Positions 8,745-17,603 of a DNA stretch of 42,819 nucleotides are shown piece by piece. The first letter of the stretch is position 1; every line of letters begins with the position of its first letter. The position numbers and the translations under genes are program-made. The DNA is from Gammaproteobacteria bacterium. Lineage in GTDB: Bacteria; Pseudomonadota; Gammaproteobacteria; RBG-16-57-12. Location of the stretch: positions 1-42,819 of the forward strand of contig JAFLJP010000089.1 of NCBI GenBank assembly GCA_022712945.1, given 5' to 3'. Under the pieces are notes generated by a model. The model was not told where the DNA came from. It worked only from the letters and a program-made list of their open reading frames with translations, and ran no database searches.

Positions 8745-10708
8745 CTAGCGTATATCGTCCAGTTTTCCTTTTGAAAACCAACTGTAAAGCGTTGGCAAAA
8801 CAAACAGGGTCAAAAAGGTGGCGGTGAGCAGTCCACCAACAATCACCGTGGCTAACGGTTTCTGAATCTCAGCCCCGACACCGGTTGACATCAACATCGG
8901 GATTAACCCTAATGCCGAGGTGATGGCGGTCATCAGTACTGGGCGTAATCGTGAGGTTGCGCCGTTGAAAACCGCATCTTCTACGGATAGCCCATCGGCG
9001 ATTCGCTGGTTGATGCTCTCCACCATCACCACCCCATTCAGTACTGCCACACCAAACAAGGTGATAAAGCCGATGGAGCTGGGCACCGAAAGGTACTGTC
9101 CGGAGAGATAGAGTGAAAAGACACCACCAATCACCGCCAGTGGCACGTTAACCAGAATGAGCAACGCCTGCCCCACTGAGTTGAAGGCGAAATAGAGCAG
9201 CAGTGCGATCAACGCCAGCGAGAGCGGAACCACCATACTGAGGCGCTTCTGCGCCCGCTGCTGGCTTTCAAACTGACCACCGATGTCTACTGAATAACCG
9301 GCGGGCAACTGCACCTGCCGCTCAATCGCCTGGCGAATATCGGCCACCACACTGCCCATATCACGCCCTTGTACATTGGCCTGAATGACCACCCGTCGCT
9401 GAACATCGTCCCGACGCACTTGAGGGGGGCCGGATTCAATGCTGATCTGGGCCACATCACCCAAACGCACCCACGGCCCGGTGGGGGATTGCAGGCGCAG
9501 GTCGGCGATCAGACCGGGATCGGTTCGAAAGGATTCGGCCAGACGCACATAGATGTCATAACGTTCGTTACCGCTGATAATTTGCCCCGCTTCGCGCCCG
9601 CCCAAACCATCGCGAACAACCGCCATCACGTCACCCACCGCCAGTCCATAGCGAGACAATTGACGTCTGTCTGGGCGTATCACCAGTTGTGCCTCCCCGG
9701 CGATCTGCTCCATGGCGATATCCCGTGCCCCATCAATACCTTGTATTACTTTTTCGATCTCTTGACCCTTTTCTGCCAATACCGCCAAGTCTGGGCCAAA
9801 CAGTTTAATCGCCAGTTGTGCTTTAACCCCTGACAACAGCTCATCCACACGGGTGGCGATGGGTTGAGAGAAGTTCAACAACAAGCCGGGATGTTGCTCC
9901 AGCTTTTGCTCCATCAGCCCCTGTAGAGCTTGCCGATTATCGGCACTGCTCCATTCGCTGACCGGTTTCAGGCCGATATATATTTCAATGTTGTTAACCG
10001 GTTCCGGGTCTCCACCGATATCCGGTCGGCCAATCCGGCTCAGGGCGTAGTTAACCTCAGGGAACTCCAGCAGCAGCGCTTCCAACTTGGGGGCAACCGT
10101 CAGTGTGGTATCCAGACTGGCAGAGGGTGCCAGTGTGACCCGCAGGTTGATAGTGCCCTCTTCCAGTTCGGGAACAAACTCAGTGCCCAGTTGCGGCAAC
10201 ACCGCCAGTGCCGCCACCAACAAAATCAGCGCACCACCCACCACTATTTTGGTACGTCGCAACGCCCAGCTCAGACCGCGTCGGCAGAGGTTGTCCAGTG
10301 GTTTCAGAACAAAGCTCTCCCGCTCCCGTATTCCGCGTCGAAACAGATAACTGGCCAAGGCAGGAACAATGATAATCGCCACCAGTACCGCCGCCACAAT
10401 TGCCAACATAATACTGACGGCCATCGGCTGAAACAGTTTTGCTTCAACGCCTTCAGAGCTGAACAGAGGTAAAAAAACCACCAGAATGATCGAGGTTGCA
10501 AAAAATATTGGCCTGACCACCTCCTTGCCTGCCATTTGCAATCTCAGAACGATGCCGCTCTCATCCTTGGTCACATCATATGGATCACCAACCCGCGTTT
10601 CCACCTCTTTGTCGTGCTCTGCATCTGGGTGTGAGAGATGTTTGAGCATATTGTCCACCATCACCACTGAGCCATCCACCAGCATGCCGATCGCCACCGC
10701 GATACCGC
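8745..10708 (-). pseudogene. czcA: czcA-type heavy-metal RND pump, 5' third missing
   Basis: The reading frame matches the C-terminal two thirds of a heavy-metal efflux RND protein (CzcA/CusA type). Homology begins abruptly at GIAVAIGMLVDGSVVMVDN, the membrane helix that carries the proton-relay Asp residues and lies near residue 395 of CusA, and runs about 653 residues to a normal C-terminus (PTLYSWFSKGK). The whole N-terminal half, with helices 1-3 and the first porter domain, is absent. Upstream the frame continues to 10820 only through foldback-repeat DNA, coding an unrelated Arg/Ser-rich peptide. The pump cannot be functional. Base composition is like the neighbouring czcD, so this looks like recent decay by deletion rather than old drift. 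Confidence 0.9.
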
Positions 10709-10855
10709 ATGGCTTTCTCTCGCTACGACTCCCCAAGTCCGACAGCCTGCTAGGCTGGTATTGGGCGCATAGTGGGCTACGCAACGAATACCGGTCTAGA
10801 TAGAGTGGGTAAAAAGACAAGTAAGAACGGTATTTTAATAAATTCTACATCCCTA
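10709..10855. repeat. Fused B/C/A foldback-repeat remnant at czc breakpoint
   Basis: Bases 10709-10752 match parts of repeat family B: the CTCTCGCTACGACT interior followed by an AGTCCGACAGCCTGCTA end. Bases 10751-10798 are hairpin C (TAGGCTGGTATT paired with AATACCGGTCTA), and 10799-10855 is the right arm of repeat family A, ending in TTCTACATCCCT. The same order B-C-A-right occurs at 21569-21835. The left arm of A is missing here, so the block is one side of a composite repeat joined directly to the broken czcA. Confidence 0.8.
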
Positions 10856-10904
10856 AACACGACACGCATAACAGCGCGCAGTACGCACAAAACAGCAGAA
10901 AAAT

Positions 10905-11222
10905 CTAAGCGATGGGGGGTCTTAAAAGTGGTGCGGTATAGAGCAACGTGGCGGTTTGGGATAGCAGGGAGAAACTTTCATGACGGTGAGTTACCGGCGG
11001 TATGAGCTGGTTTGAAACCAGGCCAAGCAGATGAGCCGCACCGTGACAGGAGTGGTCATCAAGGTGAGGTTCACCACTGGAATAGTGATGACCCTGATCT
11101 ACCAGCAGCTTGATTTCAACCAGATTATGATCCGCAGCCGCCTCTGGATAGGCATCCAGGGCAAAAGAAAACCCGGTACTCAGGTTGACCAGCAGCAAAA
11201 GGTAAATTAATATTTTTTTCAT
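10905..11222 (-). CDS. Small His-rich periplasmic protein of a czc locus
   Basis: A protein of about 105 residues with a clear signal peptide (KKILIYLLLLVNLSTGFSFA) and a mature part rich in His (DQGHHYSSGEPHLDDHSCHG). It ends in RPPIA, a tail I associate with small proteins encoded just ahead of czcCBA efflux genes. It may bind metal in the periplasm. The gene is complete to its natural stop, and czcC would be expected next, but repeat DNA follows instead. The start may be the ATG at 11222 or the ATG at 11231; neither has a strong ribosome site. Function is inferred from composition and position only. Confidence 0.6.
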   Translation of the reverse strand: MKKILIYLLLLVNLSTGFSFALDAYPEAAADHNLVEIKLLVDQGHHYSSGEPHLDDHSCHGAAHLLGLVSNQLIPPVTHRHESFSLLSQTATLLYTAPLLRPPIA

Positions 11223-11295
11223 CGCGGGCATTATCCTAGGCGACGCGTTACGCTGCTGTCAAACATTCACCGCCGCTCCTACATCCTTCTTGTGA

Positions 11296-12012
11296 TTAGC
11301 GTGTGGTAAACGGCAACGCTTCAAATTCCAGGGTAAACTTCTCCCACTCACCTGTTTTATTAGCCGCACTGTTAATTTCAAGTGTGACGATGCGTTGGGT
11401 CTGGCTTGAGATACCACCAAAAGAGAAGGTGGCCCCGGTTGGGGTATCGGCCGCAAGCGGGGCACTGAAGCGATAGGGATTAAATTGCTCCTGACTACCC
11501 ACTTTGACCTTATAAAATCGGTATTGATTGCCTAGGTCATCCAAAATAACCACCACGCTGTTATCGGAGCTGCCGAACAAAATGCCCCTGTCATCACCTT
11601 GGCTGGTTAAATTAAAGTGGCACGCCACCTGACTCTCGGTTTTGGTACAAGAGTCGAACTCAAAAGTGATGCCTGAGCCGGTTTTCACCGCGTGAACTTT
11701 ATTGGGCACGGGTGGGGGTGGTGCTCTTTTCACCACTACCGGGGCGAGTACCGGTGTTGGCACTTGAACCGGTGTCGAAGCCGGCGTGGGATCTTCCGTC
11801 GTCATCTCTGACGACGGGGCGACTGGTACCGGCTTGTTTGACAACGAGCCATCCACCTTCTCAAGTTCCTCAAAGGCTTTATCCGCCTGTTCCTGTTGGC
11901 GTTGATAATCTTTATCATCAGAAAAATCACTGCTGTAACCGCTTGTCGAAACACCTAAAGCGAGCAGAGTAAAAACAGAGACAAGGCAGTTGGAGCATGA
12001 TGATTTAGACAT
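11296..12012 (-). CDS. Secreted protein with coiled N-terminus and Pro-rich linker
   Basis: I do not recognise a family. The 238-residue product has a signal peptide (about 1-27), a short polar helical stretch rich in Asp, Gln and Glu (DKDYQRQQEQADKAFEELEK), a Pro/Val/Thr-rich linker of about 55 residues, and a C-terminal domain of about 125 residues with a beta-sandwich look and two cysteines (SCTKTESQVAC) that probably form a disulfide. The polar helical start resembles the mature N-termini of the transglutaminase-like protein at 17.6 kb and the MltC-like protein at 19.2 kb, hinting at a common partner. A strong ribosome site (GAGAGGG) precedes the ATG. A terminator-like hairpin ends only 23 bases before the start codon, so expression may be attenuated. 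Confidence 0.7.
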   Translation of the reverse strand: MSKSSCSNCLVSVFTLLALGVSTSGYSSDFSDDKDYQRQQEQADKAFEELEKVDGSLSNKPVPVAPSSEMTTEDPTPASTPVQVPTPVLAPVVVKRAPPPPVPNKVHAVKTGSGITFEFDSCTKTESQVACHFNLTSQGDDRGILFGSSDNSVVVILDDLGNQYRFYKVKVGSQEQFNPYRFSAPLAADTPTGATFSFGGISSQTQRIVTLEINSAANKTGEWEKFTLEFEALPFTTR

Positions 12013-12034
12013 ATTAATCCCTCTCGTTTAGAGA

Positions 12035-12069
12035 CAAAAAAGCCGTGCAGGAGCTACACCTGCACGGCT
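12035..12069 (-). terminator. Strong hairpin terminator or attenuator
   Basis: A perfect 11-bp stem AGCCGTGCAGG/CCTGCACGGCT with a 7-base loop is followed on the minus strand by six T residues. It lies after the lpoB-like gene and 23 bases before the start codon of the next gene. No room remains for a promoter after it, so it either ends the lipoprotein operon with some read-through or acts as an attenuator for the Pro-rich protein gene. Confidence 0.85.
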
Positions 12070-12102
12070 CTTATTTTCATTTGGCCTAAGCCGATAATCG
12101 AC

Positions 12103-12267
12103 TAGGAGCTTGTCCGAGAATAGAGGCCGTAGCGAGAGAGTGTGATTTTTAGTTCATTTTTTCGACAATTTGAGGCGAATGGTTGTTCCCTTTAACGAAA
12201 ATTGGTGGGAAAATGAGCAAAAAACACGCTTTCGCAGTAGACCTATCTCTTCTCGGACAGGCTCCTA
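12103..12267 (+). repeat. Repeat family B, copy 1 (MITE-like foldback)
   Basis: About 165 bp, flanked by TA and bounded by imperfect inverted ends of about 45 bases (TAGGAGCTTGTCCGAGAATA on the left, TCTCGGACAGGCTCCTA on the right). Closely matching copies lie at 17407-17571 and 21569-21733 and a diverged one at 16773-16924. It codes nothing recognisable. The TA flanks suggest mobilisation by an IS630/mariner-like transposase supplied elsewhere, which is inference. Its right end supplies the TAG stop of the lpoB-like gene. Confidence 0.88.
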
Positions 12268-12882
12268 AAAGCCAAACTTACTACGTTCCATCAGCTTTTT
12301 GATCTTCTTCTGGCCGCTCCAGACTTCGCGGGTGGTCTGCAGGTTGATCAGCTTAATATCAACCTGATAAGAGGTAACACGTTTGCCATCGAGCTGATCA
12401 ACCATCGAGTTGATTGAACCCGAAAGTACGAAATTAGCACCCATCTCTTCGCCCATCTCCATGCGGCTATTTTCAGAGGCGTAGGTATCTTGCTGTTTCA
12501 GCTCGGCACGCAGACGCTCACGCTCTTCACCACTGACAATAAATTCGGCCACACCACTGCGCATCACCGCACGCTTTATGTCATTAACAAAAGTTTCAGT
12601 AGAGATATGTTCATGTGATTTGTTTCTGATACGCTGAATGGTAATGGTCGGCTCTTTTCCTGGGTGCGCCTGCTTGAATTTTCTAAGCCAAGGGTAGGAG
12701 AGCATATCCGCGATCATCTCTTCAGCCACCAGTTTGGAGTCCTGATCATTCCAGCGATCGGTCAAGGCAATTTCAGTATCGGTATCGACCCGGCTCACTT
12801 TTGTCGGCATACAACCCGAGAGTAAAAAAATGGGCAGCAGCAGTGCGGTGGTAAGCAAGATTTTGTAGTTTTTCTTTTTCAT
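12265..12882 (-). CDS. LpoB-like penicillin-binding-protein activator lipoprotein
   Basis: A 205-residue lipoprotein with signal peptide and lipobox (LLSGC). The mature part matches the LpoB/YcfM family, outer-membrane lipoproteins that reach through the periplasm to stimulate the bifunctional synthase PBP1b: RIRNKSHEHISTETF, an SG-x-EF segment, GANFVLSGSI, SYQVDIKLINLQTTREVWS and a final KKIKKLMERSKFGF. It lacks the long Pro-rich linker of E. coli LpoB. AAGGA stands seven bases before the ATG. It is the third gene of an operon with the large TPR-like lipoprotein and an LPP20 lipoprotein, 12 bp after the latter. The stop codon TAG is part of repeat B copy 1, so the last residues may have been altered by the insertion. 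The specific PBP partner is unknown. Confidence 0.85.
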   Translation of the reverse strand: MKKKNYKILLTTALLLPIFLLSGCMPTKVSRVDTDTEIALTDRWNDQDSKLVAEEMIADMLSYPWLRKFKQAHPGKEPTITIQRIRNKSHEHISTETFVNDIKRAVMRSGVAEFIVSGEERERLRAELKQQDTYASENSRMEMGEEMGANFVLSGSINSMVDQLDGKRVTSYQVDIKLINLQTTREVWSGQKKIKKLMERSKFGF

Positions 12883-12894
12883 CGGATATCCTTT

Positions 12895-13950
12895 TTATTC
12901 AAACAGTGAATTGAGAAGCGCGCTACCGAGCTGGCTCGACAGCTTTTCGATGGAGCGGGTGCGGGCAACATTGCGATCGACCGAAGCACCTTTTGCTTTG
13001 GCCTTAAAGGCGCTGACCACCCGTCCTTGTTCATCTTTAATCCAGACATCGCCCTCGGTAAAAGCAAAAGCCATATCATCTCTCATGACGGTATTGGTGT
13101 GTAGTGAGTAGCGCACTTCGATATCACTTGTGCCTGGCTCTGAAATAGTAATTCCCTTACTGGTCAACTGGGAGATCAGTCCGGTTTGCAGTGCCCGCAC
13201 TATTTCACCCTCCGCAGCGATTGAGACCTTCAGGCTGGCGATCATTTGGTAGATATTAGAAATCAGAGTCTTTATATAGGGAGGAATCAGTGGGGTAGCC
13301 CGCTGGCTCGCATCCAGCTGATTGAAGCGGGCTTGCAGACCAGCCCGTTGATCGGCCAAAACCAGTGCCGGTGAGGCGAGACGAAGTTTGCTCATGCCAC
13401 TTGCCGAGGTCTGCTCAATCTCCCTTGCGACATTGACCAGTTGCTGGTCAAGCGAAGCAATCTGCTGAGCCAGTGCGGCTTTCTCTTTATTAACATCCAG
13501 TTTAACCAAGCTGGCTATCTGGCGGTTCTTTTTATCGTTGAACGAGTCAACCGCTATCACATTAGAGAGCTTAAATTCAGGCACCTTGCTGCTGACAGTC
13601 TGACTCAGGTTTTGAGTGAAGGTTGTGGTGTTATTTTTTACGGTTTCACTGATCTCTTGTGAGACCGTACCGCTGATATCAACCTCAATCTGCTTGATCA
13701 ACTCCACCCGAGCAAAATCTTTTGCCCGCCCCAGCGCTGCGGCTTCATTACCACCAAACACCTCGGCTGAACCGACACCATAGAGTGCTCCTTGCTCAAT
13801 CGGCGTGTTAAGTAACCACTCGGGTCGATCATCATCCAGAGTTGATGCGCTTTTTTTGACTGTCGTCACACACCCCGACATGACCCCGGCCCCAACAACC
13901 AGCAGCATAATGCCGCTGAATGTCGTTATTTTTTTTAATATTGCATCCAT
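12895..13950 (-). CDS. LPP20-family lipoprotein with long coiled insert
   Basis: A 351-residue lipoprotein with lipobox (VMSGC). After RPEWLLNTP comes the LPP20 pattern (ALYGVGSAEVFGGNEAA, then ARVELIKQIEVDISGTVSQ). A long middle region (about 170-230) is helical and coiled-coil-like, with QQIASLDQQLVNVAREIEQ. The C-terminal 100 residues form a second domain ending in LSSQLGSALLNSLFE, which resembles the end of periplasmic LptE/DUF-type domains but I cannot name it. LPP20 proteins include the flagellar lipoprotein FlgP and Helicobacter Lpp20; no flagellar gene is near here. It follows the TPR-like lipoprotein gene by six bp and precedes the lpoB-like gene by 12 bp. Confidence 0.8.
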   Translation of the reverse strand: MDAILKKITTFSGIMLLVVGAGVMSGCVTTVKKSASTLDDDRPEWLLNTPIEQGALYGVGSAEVFGGNEAAALGRAKDFARVELIKQIEVDISGTVSQEISETVKNNTTTFTQNLSQTVSSKVPEFKLSNVIAVDSFNDKKNRQIASLVKLDVNKEKAALAQQIASLDQQLVNVAREIEQTSASGMSKLRLASPALVLADQRAGLQARFNQLDASQRATPLIPPYIKTLISNIYQMIASLKVSIAAEGEIVRALQTGLISQLTSKGITISEPGTSDIEVRYSLHTNTVMRDDMAFAFTEGDVWIKDEQGRVVSAFKAKAKGASVDRNVARTRSIEKLSSQLGSALLNSLFE

Positions 13951-13956
13951 ACTTTT

Positions 13957-15705
13957 TTATTTCTCTGCCAGTTGTTGATGTATAACCGGACGCGAAAGAG
14001 CCCGATTTCTTAAAAGGTAGATTTCGCCTTTTTTGACCTCAATTTGCTGCTCATTTTGATCGTAAACACCCTGATTTTCCGCATTATGCGTCACTAGCCT
14101 GATGTTGTGCGCTCCCGCTTCCAGCGGGAAACGTTGCAGTTGTACCGTGTGGGGCAAGGTCAACCAGTTACGAGTATCGGCGGTAGCAAAGCTTCCCCAG
14201 CCGAAAATGCAGGCTTTCTCCGCCAGTTTGCCCTGAAAACCACCCAACTGCTTCCCCATGTTAGCGCAGATGACCACCTTGGTCAGCTCCCGGGCCAGTG
14301 CTAATTGAAGATCGCTACCGGCACTGAGCAACTGCTCTTGCAGTGCGATGTTGGCAAGTGATTCCGCATTGACCAGCTCCCCTCTTTTTTGGTCATCAAT
14401 CCAGACCGTAGTACGACCAAAATCCGGGGCAGTTGAGCCATAATAAGGTACTTTGACCGTGGTTCCCATCATATCCATACCACCAACCAGGCCGATCGAT
14501 TCAGCTAACTCCCATGCCGGGGCGATGGAGATACGCTGTTCAACCAAGCCACTGATGACACCGTAGTAGTCACTCTTGTAAAAATTGCTCATTACCGAGA
14601 GTAACTCCCGATCAGCATACAGCGCCTGGAACCAGGCAAGCTGTTCATTTCTGGCGAGATGATCAACCCGGTTTTCTTTCACACCCACAATACCAGGGCT
14701 AACCACCAGCTCCTTGTTATTCCCTTCAAGTCGCAGGTGCAGAACCATCTCTTTTCGCTCTGGAACAAAACCCGCGTGGTTAACAACCAGCAGTTGTGCC
14801 GCTCCTTTTTTAAATAGACTTAGGCGTTCTTTGGCCTTTTTAGAGAGCTTTTCATTCGCCAGCCTTGGCCAGTCATCACCATAGCCACCTGCCCACTGCA
14901 TCATACGAATCGTGTCAAACCAGGCCTGTTCTGTAATATTTCTCCCCAGAAGATACTGCTTAGCATAACCCTGCTCGTAAAGTTTGGCCGATTTTTGATA
15001 GGCAATGCGGGCATCATCATACTCACCATTGGACTCATAAATGACCCCCTCCATGTAGCGGATGTAGGCATCTTCCCGATAAACCAGTGAATCTGGGTCG
15101 AGCGTTCGCCCCTTAAGCCCACGCAACAATTCAAGCAATTTTTTAAAGGTAGAGCCCTTTTTGTCTTCAACCTCTTCGTAGCTGCCGTGAATGTTTTTGA
15201 TTTCGGTTAACAGAATATCAACCCGACGAGCTTCGATGCGTGCGCCTTCAAGGTTCTCTTCCCGGGCATTCCCTTGGCTGGTTGCCGCAAGCATGATGTA
15301 GTTAAGCACTTTATAATAGTGAATGTAGGCACGCTCATAGGCCATGCCGGCATAATCACCGGATGAGGGGCTGCTGAGTGCAACTTTCAGCATGTTACTG
15401 GCACTCTTGGTTTGCAGTTCCTCGGCCAGGCGTGCGGCCTCTTCAAGATTGTGGTTACTCCCCTGATAATCACCGTGCAAATTTTTGATTAGACCACTAC
15501 CAGCAAGATAGAGAAAACGATCCTTGCCATTCTCTTTCAGCTCTTTACCCAAAACTGCCAACGCTTTATCGTGGTTAGCAAAGCGGAGTTCATCCTTTGA
15601 GGATGGACCATCCGGCTTGGTGGGCATACAGCCCACCAAAAAAATAGCGATGCAAATAGCACCGATCAGCTTAGTTATTTTCCATCCATAGATACCTTTT
15701 TTCAT
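13957..15705 (-). CDS. Large TPR-like lipoprotein (COG3014-type)
   Basis: A 582-residue lipoprotein with signal peptide and lipobox (IFLVGC; mature MPTKPDGPSS removed at Cys). Residues 40-300 are mostly helical with TPR-like repeats, for example YLAGSGLIKNLHGDYQGSN and YIRYMEGVIYESNGEYDDAR. The C-terminal half is beta-rich and includes PYYGSTAPDFGRT and a late RNWLTLPHTVQLQRFPLEAG. I associate this architecture with the uncharacterised family COG3014; its function is not known. It is first in the operon with the LPP20 and LpoB-like lipoproteins, which suggests that the three work together in the outer membrane or periplasm on peptidoglycan or outer-membrane assembly. Confidence 0.75.
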   Translation of the reverse strand: MKKGIYGWKITKLIGAICIAIFLVGCMPTKPDGPSSKDELRFANHDKALAVLGKELKENGKDRFLYLAGSGLIKNLHGDYQGSNHNLEEAARLAEELQTKSASNMLKVALSSPSSGDYAGMAYERAYIHYYKVLNYIMLAATSQGNAREENLEGARIEARRVDILLTEIKNIHGSYEEVEDKKGSTFKKLLELLRGLKGRTLDPDSLVYREDAYIRYMEGVIYESNGEYDDARIAYQKSAKLYEQGYAKQYLLGRNITEQAWFDTIRMMQWAGGYGDDWPRLANEKLSKKAKERLSLFKKGAAQLLVVNHAGFVPERKEMVLHLRLEGNNKELVVSPGIVGVKENRVDHLARNEQLAWFQALYADRELLSVMSNFYKSDYYGVISGLVEQRISIAPAWELAESIGLVGGMDMMGTTVKVPYYGSTAPDFGRTTVWIDDQKRGELVNAESLANIALQEQLLSAGSDLQLALARELTKVVICANMGKQLGGFQGKLAEKACIFGWGSFATADTRNWLTLPHTVQLQRFPLEAGAHNIRLVTHNAENQGVYDQNEQQIEVKKGEIYLLRNRALSRPVIHQQLAEK

Positions 15706-16041
15706 CGAGCAACACCCTGTCAGTTATTGTGGTTATCGATCATGGTAGAAGTGCTACACCTAAAAATCAATAGCTAAAACGACACAAAAAACCATATTAT
15801 TTTCAATGGTTTTAACCACTTTTTTCATGGTGGATTCACTTGCAGAAGCGGTTTATACTACCCAGTATTCTCACACGAAAACTTGGTGTAGAGTGAATAG
15901 TATTTCTGCTGCTCACCACTTCAGATACCCTCGGCAGTGCAAGAGCGGGGCAATACGGAGGCAGGAGTACCTGGAAAGTGGATTGTTCAATCTTGACATT
16001 GTCCATTTAATTTAAAAAAAATTATGTAAAGGGAAAAATGT
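15706..16041. promoter_or_regulatory. Divergent control region of the lipoprotein genes
   Basis: These 336 bp separate two divergent lipoprotein gene sets, so both promoters must lie here. A TTGACA hexamer is at 15993-15998 inside an imperfect dyad (GGATTGTTCAA / TTGACATTGTCC), but I see no well-spaced -10 box. AAAGGG is the ribosome site for the gene at 16042. No gene of its own is supported. Confidence 0.35.
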
Positions 16042-16641
16042 ATGAATTATAAATATCTAGCAACAGGTGCTGTTTTGGCCATGGGTGTCATTTTATCCGG
16101 TTGCGCTTCTAGCCCCCAAGTTCCTGCTGTTGTTGCCGATTGTACTTATCCTGATATGCCAGAAGTCGCAGCACCACTCTGGATTTGTGATGCACCCGTT
16201 GAAGGTGTGGCAGTCTCTGCTGTCGGCTCTTTCCGTAAAACGAATGCCGGTGTTCAGTTCCAGAAAACACAGGCTACCGCCAATGCAAGAAACCAGCTGG
16301 CGGCCAACATGAAGGTACATGTGAAGCAGTTGGTGAAAAATTACACCGAAGTGACCGGTGTGGGTGATGAAGAGACCGTTGATACGGTAAGCTCTGATGT
16401 TAGCAAGCAAGTGACAAAAGAGACCTTGTTCAGCACCAAAGTGTTCCGCACCAAAGTAAGCCCAAATGGCACCATGTACGTCTTGGTGGGCATGGATCCT
16501 GAAGGTGCCGCAGCAAATGCCCAAACCGCACTGAAAACCAGCTACAAAAACCAAAAAGCCATGTGGCAAAAATTTGTGGCTGGCAAAGCTCATGATGAGC
16601 TGGAAGCTGAAATCGAAAAGATTGCCAATCAAGGTCTTTAA
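16042..16641 (+). CDS. LPP20-like lipoprotein
   Basis: A 199-residue lipoprotein with lipobox (VILSGC). The mature protein starts with a short Cys-containing stretch (DCTYPDMPEVAAPLWICD), whose two cysteines may form a disulfide. The LPP20-like core is VAVSAVGSFRKTNAGVQFQKTQATANARNQLA, seen here as the pattern of a strand followed by a long amphipathic helix. The C-terminus is helical (MWQKFVAGKAHDELEAEIEK). AAAGGG is well placed before the ATG. It runs divergently from the lpoB-like operon and is one of three LPP20-type genes within 5 kb. Its role is unknown beyond likely outer-membrane or periplasmic location. Confidence 0.78.
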   Translation: MNYKYLATGAVLAMGVILSGCASSPQVPAVVADCTYPDMPEVAAPLWICDAPVEGVAVSAVGSFRKTNAGVQFQKTQATANARNQLAANMKVHVKQLVKNYTEVTGVGDEETVDTVSSDVSKQVTKETLFSTKVFRTKVSPNGTMYVLVGMDPEGAAANAQTALKTSYKNQKAMWQKFVAGKAHDELEAEIEKIANQGL

Positions 16642-16715
16642 CCACTAGAAAACCTCTGGATAAGTTGAGTGTCAGTCACTCCAACTTATTCAGCGCCTTC
16701 TATCAAGGCTATTTT

Positions 16716-16772
16716 AGGGATGTAGAAGAAGTTAAAGTACCGTTATTAGGCCGAATTGTTGTTCACCCTATC
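16716..16772 (+). repeat. Repeat family A, left arm only
   Basis: Starts with AGGGATGTAGAAGAAGTTAA and ends with CACCCTATC, matching 21512-21568 almost base for base. The right arm of A is absent at this site; repeat B copy 4 follows directly. Confidence 0.8.
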
Positions 16773-16924
16773 TAGCAGGCTGTCGGACTTAGGAAAAATC
16801 CATTCTGGCCATATTCTCCGTAAATTCTTGTTGAATAGAACGACTATTCGCCTCAAATTTACGAAAAATTTGACTCAAAATGGCTTTCCCTCGCTACGAC
16901 TCTCATTCTCGGACAGGCTGCCTA
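16773..16924 (+). repeat. Repeat family B, copy 4 (diverged)
   Basis: About 152 bp with inverted ends TAGCAGGCTGTCGGACTT and GGACAGGCTGCCTA and TA at both borders. The interior (GCCTCAAATTTACG..., CCCTCGCTACGACTC) differs clearly from copies 1-3, so it is a sub-family. It lies directly after the left arm of repeat A. Confidence 0.75.
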
Positions 16925-16964
16925 GTCAGTATAACTACAAGCTCTTATCCTACGGTCTATTATT

Positions 16965-17402
16965 GTGAAAATGCCCCTCATTACTCGCACCACTCTTCTT
17001 TTCGTTTTCATTATTGTTATCAGTGCCTGCGCTGGTACACCTTCTGGCACCGCAAATGTTGCACCCGACTGGGTGAATGAGTTACCAAAGGGACAAAGTG
17101 CTGCGGTAGGTTCTGCCAGTTACGCCATTTTTGGTGAGGCGAAAGCGAGAGAAAATGCGACAATGAAGGCGTTGACGGCACTGGCTTTGCAAAAGGGCGG
17201 AAGCGTTGATTTAGTGGGTGAAATCCAGAACTCCCAAACCGTTAATATGAGCAATGGCGGTGAACGCATCACTGATCGAGCCACCGTTACCGTTAATGCA
17301 GTAATTAAAGGGGAGGACATTCCGGTTAAAGGAAAAGTGCAATCCCACTGGAAAGACACCGTGAACCAACGGGTTTGGGTGTTGATGATTGAAGATAATT
17401 AA
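16965..17402 (+). CDS. Small LPP20-type lipoprotein
   Basis: A 145-residue lipoprotein; the lipobox is IISACAG-like (VISAC), placing the modified cysteine near residue 22. The mature protein has the LPP20 pattern: PDWVNELPKG, AAVGSASYAIFGEAKAREN and a following helix, then TDRATVTVNAVIKG and WVLMIED at the end. The start is uncertain: GTG at 16965 or ATG at 16971, neither with a visible ribosome site, probably because repeat DNA was inserted just upstream. Repeat B copy 2 begins four bp after its stop. Confidence 0.72.
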   Translation: MKMPLITRTTLLFVFIIVISACAGTPSGTANVAPDWVNELPKGQSAAVGSASYAIFGEAKARENATMKALTALALQKGGSVDLVGEIQNSQTVNMSNGGERITDRATVTVNAVIKGEDIPVKGKVQSHWKDTVNQRVWVLMIEDN

Positions 17403-17406
17403 CGAC

Positions 17407-17571
17407 TAGGAGCCTGTCCGAGAATAGAGGTCGTAGCGAGAGAGTGTGATTTTTAGTTCATTTTTTCGGCAATTTTAGGCGAAGGGTTGTTCCCTTTAAC
17501 GAGAATTGGCGGGAAAATGATCAAAAAACACTCTTTCGCAGTAGACCTATCTATTTTCGGACAAGCTCCTA
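17407..17571 (+). repeat. Repeat family B, copy 2
   Basis: About 165 bp, ends TAGGAGCCTGTCCGAGAATA and TTTTCGGACAAGCTCCTA, nearly identical to copies 1 and 3. It lies between two envelope genes. Its sequence is open in the frame of the next gene and joins it without a stop, so it could add an N-terminal extension if an internal start in the repeat were used. Confidence 0.88.
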
Positions 17572-17603
17572 GACAATCGTTCGCGATTCAAGGATGGTCT
17601 CTT

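Larger units (their letters stand above)
16642..16964. other. Intergenic region with A/B repeat composite
   Basis: No gene. After a possible short hairpin (GAGTGTCAGTCACTC at 16668-16682) the region holds the left arm of repeat A (16716-16772) followed directly by a diverged repeat B (16773-16924). The 40 bases before the next gene carry no clear ribosome site. Confidence 0.7.

Noticed and set aside
10709..10820. N-terminal extension of the czcA frame
   Set aside because: It is translated repeat DNA (families B and C), with no similarity to the pump, so it is not a real protein start.
12895..17402. Flagellar FlgO/FlgP/FlgT-type operon, because of LPP20 lipoproteins
   Set aside because: No flagellar structural or export gene is nearby and the partners (LpoB-like, COG3014-type) point to the cell envelope instead.
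17487..17603. N-terminal extension of the transglutaminase-like protein
   Set aside because: It lies almost wholly in repeat B copy 2; the internal ATG at 17604 has a ribosome site and is followed by a proper signal peptide.
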